Positions 1 to 13,321 of a DNA stretch of 64,000 nt are shown piece by piece. Made by a program: the position numbers and the translations under genes. The stretch is from NCBI GenBank assembly GCA_008704415.1, contig VXIS01000041.1, forward strand, positions 1 to 64,000. The letters are read 5' to 3'. Position 1 is the first letter of the stretch. Each line of letters begins with the position of its first letter. Origin of the DNA: Sphaerosporella brunnea. Its lineage: Eukaryota; Ascomycota; Pezizomycetes; Pezizales; Pyronemataceae. The notes beneath the pieces were generated by a model. It had not been told where the DNA came from. It did not search any database and worked only from the letters and a program-made list of their open reading frames with translations.

Positions 1-3000
1 GAATACTAGCGTAACTCGAACGCGCTACTATGTCACCACTACTGGCTCACCCTTCTTATTTCACTGCTAGCTGATAGAGATGCCAGTCGTATGGTGTCGC
101 TAGATGTGATTGTCTCTTCAGATTCGTAAATTATCTGTAGCGTCGCTCAGATATCATGGTTGACAATAAAACACAGAATTTTCCCGCGTAGTCTCGGAGG
201 CTACAGAAAGATATTATATCTTTCTGTCACCTGCAAATACTATAATGTTTAGTGGTTGTTACGTAATGCAGTAATATCAATAAATTCTCTCTACGCGATC
301 TACACTTATTGTCGACACTCAACCAAGCCGTGCTACAGGCCTGTGACATTGAGTAGTATTAAATAGTTCTCTTTGCATAGTGAGGGAATCGCTGTGCATC
401 GATCGGGTATCGAGTCCCCATACCGATATTGTTGTGTCGACGTGTTGTACTATTATTGTGTCTAGACTTCGCCAGACTTATGCAGCATGCGTTAATCGTA
501 CATCGTTAGTCATCCTACCTTAACCATGTGTATCTTTCCGGAATGGTCTTCCTCGCCAAGGACATCCGTGAAATCACGACCTCGTTTGCCGTCAAATGTC
601 GCGTGAACCAGGCTCCAGACGGACGCTAGCAAACAGATTTCCGGCCTAGAATGTGGCGAGCGATCCTCTCTAGCGCTACTGGCTGATTTAGCTAATCTGT
701 CATACATCAACTCACCTTGGAGACATTCCAGAGGGCGCCGAAAGGAATAAGATAGAAGTAAACAGGGGAGGGGGGAAAGGAAATAAAGGGACAGAGTAAT
801 AGTAGATCGCCATGTTTAGGACAAAACTCCAGAACGAGAAAAGTTTGCTTTCAGGGCGCCTCCACCTTCGCTCCTCTCTCTCCCCTACTCTCACCCTTTT
901 CTGCTTTTCTGTATTTTTTTCCTACCTTCTCTCTTTCCGCTCTGCTAGTTCGCTACGGTCGCGGGGCCTTTTTGGAAACAGAGCACGTTCCGGAGCTTCA
1001 TGTTGTCAGGACTGATCGCTGCTGTGGAGCACATCTTCCCGGTGGCGTCTACCACCTGCGACATAAGCCGGAAAATATCTGTTTTTGACTCAGATGGTGA
1101 TGTGAAACTCGGTGATTTTGGATTGGCGAACCAACAACGGAAATGGTAAGCATAAAAGGGGAGTAAAAAGGTGACAAGAAAAGGAAAAGGGATGGGTGAG
1201 CGAAAGAGGGTGAGGAGAGTAGTGACTGGACAGGAAGCGTAAAACAGGAAGGAGGAGGGAATGGACGAGGGCGATAGAGGAGGGGAAAAAAATTCAAATG
1301 CGTCTAAAAAGCGAAAATAAAGACGGAAAATATCTGCTTTGATTACAATAGGTGAATGTGAACGCGTGATTTTTGTCTCCCCTGGTGCGAGTACCACGAG
1401 TAAGTAGACTGATGACGTATAGTGCGTCGTGAGGATCATGCGACCTCTCCATGATAGTGGTCACGGCTGATCTCTGGCGACAGCAGTTATGGATGATATT
1501 CTCGGTGAGATGTTCGTCATCTACACATCCAGATGCAGCTCGCTTTGATACTCTATGGGCAAGCACCTTTTCAGGTACATCTCTGTTTGCTTACCACATC
1601 AAGAGCATCTTGTGATTCACCTCGGAACCCTCTTTCATAGCACGACTATCTCCTACATTCGAGAAGATTTGACATCAGAGCGCTCTCATTGAATCTTGGC
1701 GTTTATTGCCGACTGTTAATCCAAGTTTGTCAACTATCATTCGGATCACTGTAGATTGAGGGGCTGTTCGTAGGATCTGTCCTGTGCGACTGACTCTTCC
1801 CCAACTTTGTCCTGACGACGCTTCTTCCGAAGGAAGTGTTCTCAGTCGAATTGCGCTCGTCCGTCGGCTGCGGCCATTCGAGGCTGTCGTACAGCTGGAC
1901 TTCTACCGACCCGTAGAAGCGCGATCGAGGCCCTTTGACCGCGTTCGATGTGAGTGTCCTCTCTGTACTAGCGTGTCGGACTCCGCTGGACGCTAAGATA
2001 CCGCGACGAGAGTCCACTGGCATGTAGTCCTGTCCCTGTGTGCTCAACCGCGAACCTGCCTTAGGACGCCCAGTGTCACTCACTTCCATACCGAGCCACT
2101 CTGCCTCCCGCCAACGATCGGCGAGAGCTGTCTTCAACTCGCCGGGTGTCGCAGAACTGTCTGCAAGTGAAGCATTACACGACTCCATCCGCCACGGTGG
2201 AGGTGCTGCGTCTCATCGCTTAACTGCGGGTAGATGCTCTCATCGCAGGAAGTCCCACCCCCCATGCTGCTCCCGCACCAGCTTGTTCCGGTACTCATCG
2301 CAGAGAATGGAACCACTCCGTTAGCTCAGGCACAAGCCCGACGACGTAACGCGGAGGAACATCGGGTCTATTTCGTACTCCCCAGGAGGAGCTATGTTTA
2401 AGGACATGCCCGATCCGCGTACCGTCGTAGGTAACAGACGGGTCTGTGGATTCTTCGGCGTGCTCCCGCTTCGCAATATTAACAATCCATCCAGACCTGA
2501 TCGGTCTCATAACGCAACTCGTGACGTGGTGCCGCATTATCTTGAGAGATCGACTGAGCAATCCAGTCCGAAGGAGTTGTCTTCAACAGTCAAGGCCACC
2601 ATTCGCGGAACCCGATAAGTATCCTGATGGATTCACTCCGGCCTGAAGCAAGTGGTCTGGCGGAGTCCATAGGCCAACCACTCAATTCCGTTGCGCTTCC
2701 GGCCTGCGATCTTAGAGGACGCGACACCTAGAGGGCACTTTTAGGGGAGGATACGTGGCGGCATTGCCATGTTACGAGTCGTGAGTCCGACGTGAGTCTG
2801 ATAGCGGCAAGCGAAGAGGACTCGAAGCGATGGAAACGCTTGGAGGCGTTACCGAAGTAGCGTGATCACATGGCTAAGGCGCTTCTAAGCGTAGCCAACG
2901 ACTTACGGAGCTTGAGTCGTATGGTCTGGATCACTGAGGTGGGTTGGAGGCTAGAGCTCGGCTGACGATCTACGACGCTTGGTGCTAGGGCCGGACGATG

Positions 3001-6000
3001 TGGTATGGCGAGCGCGTCGGTCGGAGAGTGACTCTCGATTGAACCTTGTCTTTACTTGCCTTGCGACGTATGACTGTGCGACTTAAGCAAACTCTTAAGT
3101 ATTGTGACTTTGTTCCCTTTCTTATAGTGGTTGAACTCTCTTAACGACACACGAGAAGATTTCGTGTATTTCGTCGTGTGCATTTTCTTGTGTTCATCAG
3201 AGTTTTTACTACAGACGTTCGACCCATTGGGCTTCACGACAGGAGAGTGATTCTGATTCGGTCATGTAGTTGGTGTTCGAGTAGTTTATGATGTTTGCCC
3301 CGACATTTGGTGTTCACGTCATGGAACGGAAGCAGGTCTTTTGCAAGGTTCGGCTGAGATTTGAATGGATTTTACCTTGTCCTCTATGATACATGCGACA
3401 TGTGCTTGTCCATCTTCGCTGCTTCCCTGACTGGTCAATTTTGGTTTATGTTTTCTTATTAGATCCATAGATGTTGCTGACTATTTCCTCCTACCTGTTA
3501 CAAGTCCATTGTGCTGTGATACACAGTATCATCAATCGATATCTCTCCTGCGTATTTTTGCTTTCTCTTTGTGGCCGTACATATTCTATTGGACCGGACA
3601 CCAGGTCACTTTTTTTAGATCACTCCTCGTGTTGTCCTTTTTCGTGGTATGTCTGGTCATTTTGTCCGTTTGTGACAGTCGTCTTTTTCTTATTTGACTG
3701 GTGTTATTTGACTATTTTGCTCCTATCTCTTGTGTCCTGTGTGTTCGTTTTGCGTGCTGTCGGCTCAGCCTGTTGTTTGTCTAATCTTCCTGGACCTGCT
3801 CTGTCGCACTCTTTTCTCGGGCCATTCACTATTATCGGCCCCTTCCTCTGGCAGCTTCGTGTGTATCCTTCGATGCTCCTTGCGCTCGGTTTGGCCTCTC
3901 TTTTTTTTTCCTCGGGCCATTTTATTGTTCTTCCTTTCTACTCGTTCTTCCTTAGATGCTCTTCTCGTGTCATGGTTGGCTTCTCTTTGTTCTTTTATCT
4001 TTTTTTTTTTTGCTGTATGTTGATTTTACTCTTCATCAACCATTGGACATATCGGTTTTCACTTGGGTTCCTGGCATTTTTCTGTTTGTTCTGTTCCGTA
4101 CGGCTGAGTGCTTGTCTCTTAAACCATGTCGTGCTGGAGGTGTTTCTCGAGGATCTAGGGTTTGTGGTGTTTCCGAGCGTTTATTTTGTGTCTGCTGATT
4201 CCTATTTCTCTGTCTGGGGCGTTGGTGATTTTGGGTTGTGGTTGTATATCATGGCGTAGTAGTTATTGCTGAATCATTCATTTGTTGTGTGTTTTTTTTT
4301 TCATATTTTACTTGTGGCTTTTGTTTCCTGGTTTGATCTCAACGGACTCCTGTGCTGGGTGGTTTTTCGTTTGTCTGTGAACTTGTAATTTACTTTCTAC
4401 ATTTAATCTCTCGCTAACGACCTCCCGCGCTTGTGGTTGGCGTGGACTCTCTCGATACATCTGGCAACACTTCTTTATAGCAGGTTTCTCAGCGTGGACA
4501 TTTGAGTGCGCCATCTTCTTCGCCTTGTTTCTGCTTAGTGCTGTAATGCAGCACGCATGAGGGTAATATTCGGGGATTTGGGCCGTTCGATGCTTGCTGG
4601 TTGCGGTTGTTACTGCACTAGACGAATCTGATCGTGTTATACTGGAGTTCGGCTGGTGTCGGGGTGGCTGTGTGGATAGTGCAATGGGCAGATAGTCTGG
4701 ACATTGGGCAACTTGGATGGCAGGACGTGGGCGTGGTCAGGGATGTTGAGAGTGTGTGGATGCATGGGGAAATGCTGAGGGTATATGAGAGGAGTGTTAA
4801 TATGCTCACGGAGTAGGAGTGCATGACCGTCGTGTGAAGAGGACATCATGAGCCGCATATATGAAGGTCATGTTGTCTAGAGAAAGCTCGATCATGTTAA
4901 GTCTAATTCTCTGGCACAATTCATTGGGTCACATTTCATGAGCTAGCATCAAAAGCTAGCGATATCTGTAGCTTAATCTATTCCGATCCAATCAATTTGA
5001 TGGTATAGATATCTCATAAAAAGAGAAACATTTTTTTTCCTTGATCTCACACTATATGATTAGCTGTTCTGGATCATGTTCATCAATTGAAAGAACAGTA
5101 GTACGAGAATTAAGTATATGTTTCTTTGCTTCGCTCTTTCTGAGTATCATAGCTTGTTTTTGTCTTTGTGTCGGCGATATCGGCTTTATCTTCTGTCTGA
5201 TCTGCTGCTCCGTCGCATTTTCTAGCGTCTTGCTTCGCTATGATTTCGTAGGTACACTTATGGTGCGGGATATCATAGTCTATCTTTCAGTCCTGGCATT
5301 GACTTCTAGCTCCCGGTCCATCGGAGGCATCGTTAGGGGCGAGAATTGAATACATACTATGCCTCTGCAATTCATCTATCGTAGTGGGGGTTTTCCCCAC
5401 ACTACGCCGGAGTGAGGTCAAGGATACGTGAGTCATCTAGTCGTCCGGCATGCTATCTGTCGGAGCATCGAAAACCAGGGTTCACGGTCAAGATGCACAG
5501 GCCTTTGTGAACAGCTAGATTGCTTACACGCGAGTACTACGCGTCCCGAGCCACGGAAAGACTCCAGCCGGCAGTTCTTTAGTTTTTGTGCGTGACGCGG
5601 CGCTTTGTGATTTCACTAGCCGTACACGGGGTCCATCTTTGGGTGTAGGCTGGGCACAGGGTTCTGTTTTTAGTAGACGATAAAATGGCAGTGCGGGAGG
5701 AGGAAAGATGCCAGCACGCTCGGGAATCGTGGGCTTCTCTTTGGGCATAGGCGTGGAGCTTGAGATGTGGCGTATGGATGGGAGGACTAGGAGTCAGTGT
5801 GAGGAGATTTTTCGTAGTCCTGTTGTAGGACGTGTGAGCGTAACATGGTGAAGTGGATACTGGCAGTCTATCGTGGAGACTGTTGTGGCTGCGATGACTG
5901 CAGTGGTGCCATAGGTTGACAGCGTGTGATAGTGTTGACGTGACTATTTTCTTATCGTGTCGCCGCTCGTGGAGGCGTGGGGCTGGGCTCGGCCATGCCG

Positions 6001-6065
6001 GATCTCGCGGGTTCTCAAGTGCTATTCAATTCATACAACGTGGCCGTCGAGAGAGGAGGGGCGGA
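1..6065 (-). repeat. Indel-riddled inverted copy of 6100-9990 (left palindrome arm)
   Basis: Read on the opposite strand, this stretch follows 6100-9990 collinearly. Pairs I matched by eye: 37-100 with 9905-9960, 552-640 with 9600-9670, 960-1135 with 9240-9420, 1790-1900 with 8900-9020, 2395-2420 with 8670-8700, 3150-3240 with 8150-8230, 3540-3900 with 7850-8035, 4878-4905 with 7225-7250, 5100-5340 with 6835-7040, and 5940-6065 with 6100-6260. Differences are mostly one- to few-base insertions and deletions plus larger low-complexity insertions, for example 720-960 and 1141-1320. The arm is therefore about 1.5 times as long as its partner. There is no C-to-T excess of the RIP kind. The match covers exons, intron, 3' flank and 5' flank alike. 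A short piece near 790-850 lies in the opposite orientation to its neighbours. An assembly or read artefact is the simplest explanation; a real decayed palindrome is possible. Confidence 0.85.
552..2712 (+). pseudogene. Garbled second copy of the Ran1-like kinase gene
   Basis: This part of the left arm corresponds to the kinase coding region at 8306-9713, in the opposite orientation. It begins with codons for MVFLAKD at 552, and 960-1135 keeps the catalytic-loop and DFG region almost base for base but with frameshifting single-base indels. Later pieces match the C-terminal tail, for example the segment encoding MFKD at 2394 and the last matching piece near 2700. No reading frame survives for more than a few dozen codons. 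Given the arm-wide pattern it is probably sequencing error rather than a biological pseudogene, and it should not be counted as a paralogue. Confidence 0.7.
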
Positions 6066-6109
6066 GGGTGGCGGGACGGATAGCTCGATGCCTCAGATGA
6101 TCCGCCCCT
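6056..6109. repeat. Palindrome centre joining the two inverted arms
   Basis: The left arm ends in gaggggcgga (6056-6065) and the right arm begins with its exact reverse complement, tccgcccctc (about 6100-6109). Only about 34 bases lie between them. A turn this tight between kilobase arms is what a read that passes from one strand to its complement would give. Confidence 0.75.
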
Positions 6110-8305
6110 CAACACCATGCACCACCGCCCTCGTCATGCCGTACGGAGTCCACGAAAAAAGAGTGAGAGACTACCTCGCCCAACCCGCGGCACCTCCATT
6201 TGGGTGCGGCCTGGGCCACCCCAGCCCCGCGGCGCACTAGATAATAGCACGCCATACTCCAATTCAACCCCGCGATAGGCCACTGATACATACGCTCCAA
6301 GCACCCGCGCAGTCGTCGACTGAAGACTCGCGCATGCCCCAGCCTACCATGCACTCCTCCGGAATCGATCATCGATATGCCCACAACATCCGATCTACCA
6401 ACTCCTCACCTCCTCATAGCCCCATTAACCATGTAATCACTCCCGGACTGCCCAGACTCCTAACCACTGCACTCTACCCGTTCGCTCGCTGCGGTAATTC
6501 CCCCCCATTTCTTCAGCCCGCTGCCAAACAGCCCACAATAGGCCCGCGTACCCGCTGCGCCGCCGTGGACCGCGTGTATCAAAGTCCGAACCGCACCATC
6601 CGAGACGCCGATCAAAACACCATGAACCGTGCGTGAGTCTTCGGCTCCCGTGGACCGGTGCAGTCACGAGATGCATCAAGCTCGTGTCCCCGGTCGTGAC
6701 GGTCGTTCTGAGATACTTCCCTGCTCGGGCTCAGGACCCTAGCTAGTTATCCGCGGGCTAGTAGTGTCGAATTGAACCTCCCTCCGGCGGACTACAGTAA
6801 TAATTGACGGCAGTAGATGAGTCAAAGTTGACCTTAATCTCCTCCGACAGTGCGGCTAGATAGAGATGAAAGCGTCGATATGTCTTGACGCCCCAACGTC
6901 GAATCCTGCGATTGGGCGAGATCAAGACAAGTCAGCGGGTCATACGGCAGACAAGTAAAGAAGTCAAAAGCTATAGATACAGAGGACAGCACAGATGCTA
7001 GAAAGATAGAGCGCGTGTGACTGCAGCACACACTCACAACACCAGAATTCTGCAACCGCGAAACAAAATTCTTTCTTTTCATATGGATATAACATGTAAT
7101 CAAAAATTTTCTGATGTGTGTGATTTTATTGCCATCGTTTCATATTGACTAGAGTGTTATGCTAGACGCTCGCCAGAATACTCTATTGGTGCGTGATTAT
7201 ACATTAAACTGCAATCGATGGCGAATACTTAACTGATCGAGCTTTCTCTCTGAAATGGCAATGATTTCAGAGTAGATAGAGCTTCAACATCCTTCATATC
7301 GCTTCCCTCCTCCTCATTCCTCCCTCCGGATCCTCCCAATCCCAATTCCCATGCCCACACTCAAACCCACCCACCCGATCCAGTGCAGCCAGATCTATTG
7401 ACACCGCCGCCACCGCCAGGAAAATATACCTATGCTACATACAACAACAAAGATCCCCAATCCCCGATCCCCTGCGTGCCAGAAGGAAAAGGGGAGGGTT
7501 ATGCAGTGTTAATGTAAAAGTTATGTCAAGAGCACGCCACCCAGCCGTCCGAGAAAAAGGAAAAGACAAGTATGAAAAAAAAAAAAAGAGTTGATATCAC
7601 CAAACAACCACAAAAAAAAACCCAACATTGATCGCAAAACATCGCTGATAAACACCCAATCCCGACCGAGAAAAAGGAAAGCAAAAAACCGAACCCAAGT
7701 GAAACCGTATCCATGGTAAAATCAACCTCGCCGTAAGACAAAAGAAAAATGCCAGAGTTGAGAGGTAAAAAAAAAAAAAAAAAAAAAAAGAGGCCAACCA
7801 AGAGCATCAAGGAAAAAGAGGGGAATTTGCCCGGAAAGAGAGCGGCGAAGATACACACGGCTGCCGAAAGCCGATAAAGGAAAAGAGTGCAAAAATATAC
7901 AGTAGAAAAAGACGACGCCACAAAAAATCCACACAGAATAGGAGTCAAAAAACGTCAAATATGTACGGACAAGAGAAAGCAAAAAGACAACGATGATCTG
8001 TGCTGGTGGTACATAGGAGGGAATATCGATTGGATATGTACACCCAAATTTGACAGGTGGGAGACACATCAGATCAAAGAAATCCTCCATCAATCAGCGA
8101 AGTGAAGACTGTCGTTCCATGACAAGGCAACCACACTCAACACCTCACAACCCCTCTTCGTGAACCCCAATGTCGAACTTAAAACTCGTAACCAAAATGC
8201 CGAATCGAATCTCTCGTGGTGTTGAGAAATAGAAAGAAACAAGCAAATTGATGCAAGAAGTTCAACCAAAAGGAAAATCAATCAAGGTTGCCAGTCGTCA
8301 GCAGG
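6110..8305. other. Gene-free stretch, 3' side of the kinase gene
   Basis: I find no gene here on either strand. It holds a C-rich part (6100-6700), a poly(A) run near 7768-7789 and A-rich sequence (7500-7960) that on the minus strand would be the pyrimidine-rich 3' flank of the kinase gene. Hydrophobic minus-strand frames at 7526-8093 are products of T-rich composition. Confidence 0.6.
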
Positions 8306-9815
8306 CTAGACGGTGAGATCCTCCCAGCTGCCTCCAACCCACTCGTCCGCAAACTCGTCGTCGTCAGCGTAGCCATGATCAGACTCGTAACTCCAGCTTC
8401 TACGCTTGAGCTCCTTGTCCCTCTCGTAACGCTCACGTTCCTCCTCTTCCTCTTCGTCCTCTAAGATCCAGTCGGACCACGACTTGGAAGCCGCAGACAT
8501 GCCCAGGCCGGAGTCCAAGGAGTGGTTGGCCTTGACTGGAGCCTGCTTGATCTCGATCTTATCGGACCGAAGGTTGAACTCCTTGGATGGGATTGATTCG
8601 AAAGAAGCGCCAAGTCCAGAGTCGTAAGACGAGGCATGCGGGACGAAATAGCCCATGTTCCTCGCGTACTCATCGGGCTTGTCCTTAAACATGTCCTCCG
8701 AGTACCGAACGGTGGGCTCGGGTTCATCCTGGATGACCGAAAGCTGGCGGACCATGGGTGACTTCTGCAACATCTCGCCCCAGTTGAAGACACCTCCATC
8801 CGTGGCGGGAGTCTGTATGGAAGGAGTGCGAAGGGGTTCGCGGTTGGCAGAGGCAGGGATGACATCTCGGTCCTCAGTACAGAAATCATCAAGGCTCTCG
8901 TCGTCGGTAGTCCAGCTGACGACACGCTCGATGGCCTCACGAACGCCGGCCAATGAGCGCTTCTCGGGAGCGAGCGCCAGACAGATCCTCAACACCTCAA
9001 AAGTGTCGTAGGACAAAGTTGGGAAGATATCGAATAGAGCCTCTCGATCGAATGAATAGTCGGCAAAGAGAGGATCACTCTCTGTGGGAGTGTTGAAAGG
9101 GTTCCTTGAAAAGAGGATGTTAAGCAAACAGATACCAATCGCCCAGATATCAGCCTGCTCTGGAGAGTAGCCTCCGATAGCCTCATACTGTTCGGGGGCC
9201 ATATAGCGGTCGCTTCCCACGCCACTCTCCTCAGTCCATTTCTCGGTGGTCGCCAATCCAAAATCACCGAGTTTCACATCACCATCCTGAGTCAAAAAGA
9301 TATTTTCCGGCTTTATGTCGCGGTGGTAGACGCCACGGGAATGCATGTGCTCCACAGCAGCGATCAGCTGCAACATGAAGCTCCGGACGTGCTCTGTTTC
9401 CAAAGGCCCGCGACCGAGACGAATAGCCTCGTAAAGATCGCCGTTAGGACAAAACTCCAGAACGAGAAAAGTGTGCGAGTCGGTCTCGAAGGAGTCAAGC
9501 AGATTGACAATGTTTGAATGGTTTCCAAGTTGGTTGTGATGAGCAAGTTCCTGAGAGAGCTCGTCCACAGAGAGGTCGGAGTTCGCGGCAGCCTGGGAGC
9601 CTGGCTTCACGAGACATTTGACGGCAACGAGGTCGTTTTTCACGGTGTCCTTGGCGAGGAAGACCATTCCGAAGGATCCATGGTTAAGGAGGTTGATAGC
9701 TTCATAACGTCTGCTGTCACGTCAGAACATCATGCCAACACACAAACAACCCGGATGGTGACTCATACCCGCCGAGCACAGCGCCCTCCTTAAAGGTATC
9801 TCTCATGCACTCCAT
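8306..9815 (-). CDS. Ran1/Pat1-Ksp1-like serine/threonine protein kinase
   Basis: This is a cytoplasmic or nuclear protein kinase of the fungal Ran1/Ksp1/Sks1 group, whose known members link nutrient state to growth, mating or filamentation. The model has two exons: 9815-9769, then an intron with a GTATGA donor, then about 9713-8306. The acceptor is a tandem CAGCAG, so 484 or 483 residues are both possible. The intron completes the glycine loop (LLNHGSFG, about residues 23-31), which is missing if translation starts at 9667. Other marks are VAVK with lysine about 48, HRDIKPEN about 146, DFG about 166 and MAPEQ about 187. The kinase domain ends near residue 295. A polar tail with acidic and serine-rich stretches follows, as is usual in this group. 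Family assignment is confident; the exact orthologue (Ran1 versus Ksp1) is not. An upstream in-frame ATG at 9932 is possible. Confidence 0.88.
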
Positions 9816-12800
9816 TGCAACTTGGTGATGTGGGATAGTAGGCGAAAAATTTACTCGATTATGTTGTAATTGTGGGTGAAAGTAATCGTTGAGGCACTCG
9901 AATATCAATCGAGAGCCTACACTACAAAACACTCTCTATCGCTAGTTTGACAAGGGTGGTGGTACAGCTGGGTTGTTCCTATCCGGAGGCACCAGACCGG
10001 GGGAAGAGAAGCTTCAGAAGAAGCGGGAGGACAGAACGCAAGCGGTCTGTTGGATGTTCGTATTCGGGGATCTAGCTTTGGGGGGGGGGGGGGGGGCGGG
10101 GTTGTGGCGGCGAGGCGAGGATTGTATTGACGGGTAGAAAGAGAAATGATGACGACCTGGTGACCTTATAACTCCTGTGATATTGACATGAAAAGCAGAC
10201 GGTGTTGTGGTTTCCTGGGAGGGAATCGAAAAAAATTCGTGGGTGGTTGGAATCGAAGGAATGAACGAGCTTATGAGCACATTGGCAGAACGATGTTGGA
10301 TGGTACAGACTGAGTCACAGGTTAGCACGGAGGCCGCCCGTCGTTTTGGTCCGTACGGACAGGTTGGTTGGGGGGGGGGGGGGTTCGAACCAGTTCAAAG
10401 ATTGACAAGAAAGGATAGGAAAGTCGTTATCAGGACTCTTGCGAGCCCGCTGGGTGTTGACGACTTCTGCCTTCTTCCTGGGGAGGTTGACGTTCACTCT
10501 CGCAACAAATATACACACAGGGAATCTTTAGATATACTGGCTGGCCCTAAGGGTAAGCTTGTTGCGTGAACTCTTGGCTTGCCAGTGGCGTATGCTGTGT
10601 TGTCTCTGACTATGCAACACGCTTCTGTCCTTCAGTCGTCTGCTTTCGAGAATATGCAATTGTTGCGGAAGTCGGGTTGCCGATGCGATGGACGATTGGT
10701 AGCGCGACGGCAGGGAGATGGATGGTACTCGAGCTACTGCAATGGGAGTTTCTGTATCCGGCGTAGAGTTGGAAGACGAACTGCTCAGCGGTGGAAGTTG
10801 CTGTGATGCTGGCGCCGACTTTGTTTTGTTGTGGTTGCTGCGGGATAGGTGGCGACCGGTGGCAAAGCAGAAGGTGGAAGTCTCTAAGCTGATGGATTGC
10901 AGGAGTGTTGAGTTGAGGAAGCCTTTTGGGGGGAGGGGGGTCGAAGTCGAGGTGGGAGGCGGGAGGGGCGGCGGTGATATTGGATGGGGGGGAGGGAAGA
11001 AGGGGGATTTTGACGAAAGCAGCGACAGCGACAACGACGATGACTCGGAGCTCAGGACAGATGGGTTGGTATGAAGACAACGCAGCAGGGTGGTAGGGGC
11101 GACCGGGGGGGTGGAGCTTATGATAAAAGGGAAGAGTGTTGGGTGTGTAAGGAACGGCGGCGACGGAAGTGCAGGAGGGGTGGGAGTGGTCTGGTTGGTT
11201 GGGTTGGGCCAGGGAGGAGAGAAAGGCCCAGAAGATGCGTGCTCGGACTGGTTGCTACACCAAGCAGGCTGCTCCAACCACACCAAGAAATGGGTAAGCA
11301 GGCGGCGATGGAGGGTGGTCTCGGCATGGAGGTCATATGCGGTAACCGCAGTGCCGAAGCAAGCAAGTGGCAGGGATGTGAGGGCCGAGTGACCTGTGCT
11401 CAACGGATGGCCGATGCTGCGTTGCGTGGGTGGGGCACGAAAAGGAAAAGTGCGAACGCCAGTCGCGGCGGGTGTGGGGCAAGCAACGGGGCTTTTCTAA
11501 GCCGAAAGGGGAAATTGCATTGCTCGTTTTGCACACCAGCATTCAAGGGTTCCACAGTGGCTCGTGATTGTTTCGCGTATTTACTCGGTACATAATAAAC
11601 GTAATAAACGCCAACCGGGGTCGGGCCAATCAAATACGGCTGCTGCGTTGTGATGGAGGGCGGTTTTTCTGGGTTGGGCGACAGCGCAGCAGAAAGAACG
11701 AAAGCAAAGCAAGCAAGCAAGCAAGGCAAAGCAAGTTGGAGGGTGGTGTGGGGTGAGGGAGATGGGCCAATCTAATTTTTGCTGCTAGAGCAGCTCTCCC
11801 TGTTTCTGCTTTGGGGTGCGGTCGTCACGCTGCACAGCGCAAGCACGAAAGAAGAGGAAAGAAGAAGGGTGCAGCTGCAGCTGCTTTACATGCTTACTCG
11901 CGCGTATGTATGTATGTCTGTATGTATGTCTGTATGTATGTATGTATTTACATCCGGCTTTCTGGCCCACACGCTCCCTGCTTCCTCGAACAGTTGCACA
12001 TAACGTTATCTACGAAACGAGAAATCCCCCCCCCCCCCCAAAAAAGCTCCTCCTCCTGCATGCATCCTCCAACAGCCCGCACACGGTAACTGCGAGCTAC
12101 ATATGCAAGAGATGCTGTTTCGATGAGCTTCCACAGCTTCCAGCTCTCTCATTGGAGCGCTAAATAAGCTTCATGAGATGTTCGCCCCAACTTGTCCCTG
12201 ACTTCTTCCCAGGTACATCCCCAAGAGGTACCGGTACACACGTCTCCCGAACAAATCCACGCGCGCTTGCTACGTGTCGACAATTATAACCGTGACCGTC
12301 TTGACACATTGCGCTCTTTGACACAGATTGACATCGAGATCGATCCGTGACATGCCACTCATCGCAAAACATTCGTCGTCGACGCGCGCACGTAAAACGG
12401 TACATATTCCGGAAACCGGCGCGCGTCTCGAATGATGAGCGCTATACATACGAACGGAGTGCCGCTTTCCGTTCATCGTTCGTCACCACCACCGCCATTC
12501 CGCGCGGCCGGTTGCATAGCCACCACCCGCACAGGCTCCAGACGAACTCTCGCGTGCTTGCAATTGACGTCAAGCCTGATGTTGAGCTATGCACGGCGCA
12601 AGTTGCGTGATCGTTCGAAAAAACAACACTTGTCAACATCTTCGTCCACTCTTGCGCCTTTTGCTTTGATCTGGTCACACCTCACGATTGGCAACGGCAA
12701 CGTTCCATCGTTGGTGGCTGTGGTGATGATGATGCAATGCAGCACCGCAACGTTTAACCCCCAAGAAAAAAAGACATGGGTACTGTGTGGGTAAATAAAC

Positions 12801-13321
12801 AAAACTGTTGGGCCCACCAAATAACGACGATGCGGGAGGTGTCACCAAACCTGTGATCACCTTCTCAAACGTCCGTGGTGAACATGCAGTCGTAGGGAGG
12901 CCAAAATCGAATGCAAACCCTGCATCGGCCCCCCGTACCTCGCCTGTGCCAGCCGTGTGGATAATGGAGACGATATCGTTGTGTGTATCTGCAGGGACCG
13001 CGGTGGTGGTCGTCGCCAAAGCAAATAGCCTGAAGACGCGAAACGAGACAAAAAAAAATCTCGATCAATTCTCAGAGACACAGTGCTCGAACGGGCAAAC
13101 AGACAGGCAGAAGGCATCAAAAACAGATTGCGCAGCAGTCAGAACCATTCTTTTTTCTGGAAGCAGTGAGTGGCTGTGTTGATCATCACTTTCATCACTT
13201 TCAAAAGATCAACATCTGCCGTCCACCCTCTGCCAAACCCGCAATTAACTCACCCCGCGCCGCCATCTTCAACCTCGTCCCACCTCAACGTTAACGTCGT
13301 CCCCCCTCCGCCCAAAAAGCA
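9816..13321. other. Long intergenic region between kinase and utr4
   Basis: I see no convincing gene. The region carries poly(G) runs of 17 (10080-10096) and 14 (10370-10383), a poly(C) run near 12027-12039, and a tetranucleotide repeat (tatg/tctg) near 11905-11945. A proline- and serine-rich minus-strand frame at 10528-11403 has low-complexity composition and no recognisable domain. The region probably holds the upstream leaders and promoters of the two diverging genes. Confidence 0.55.

Noticed and set aside
552..2712. A second functional kinase paralogue
   Set aside because: Similarity extends equally into non-coding flanks and is disrupted mainly by indels, so it is a corrupted copy of the same locus.
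3471..4259. 262-residue hydrophobic frame resembling a membrane protein
   Set aside because: It lies in the error-laden left arm and mirrors the pyrimidine-rich 3' flank of the kinase gene (7526-8093). Runs of T codons make any such frame look hydrophobic.
1..6065. RIP as the cause of the left-arm divergence
   Set aside because: RIP makes C-to-T (G-to-A) changes, whereas here small indels dominate and only one arm is altered.
10383..10400. ggttcgaacc, resembling a tRNA T-loop
   Set aside because: It is embedded in a G run and has no acceptor stem, D arm or anticodon arm around it.
10528..11403. 291-residue proline/serine-rich minus-strand frame
   Set aside because: Low-complexity composition, no domain, and G-rich opposite strand. 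It is more likely the upstream leader of the kinase gene.
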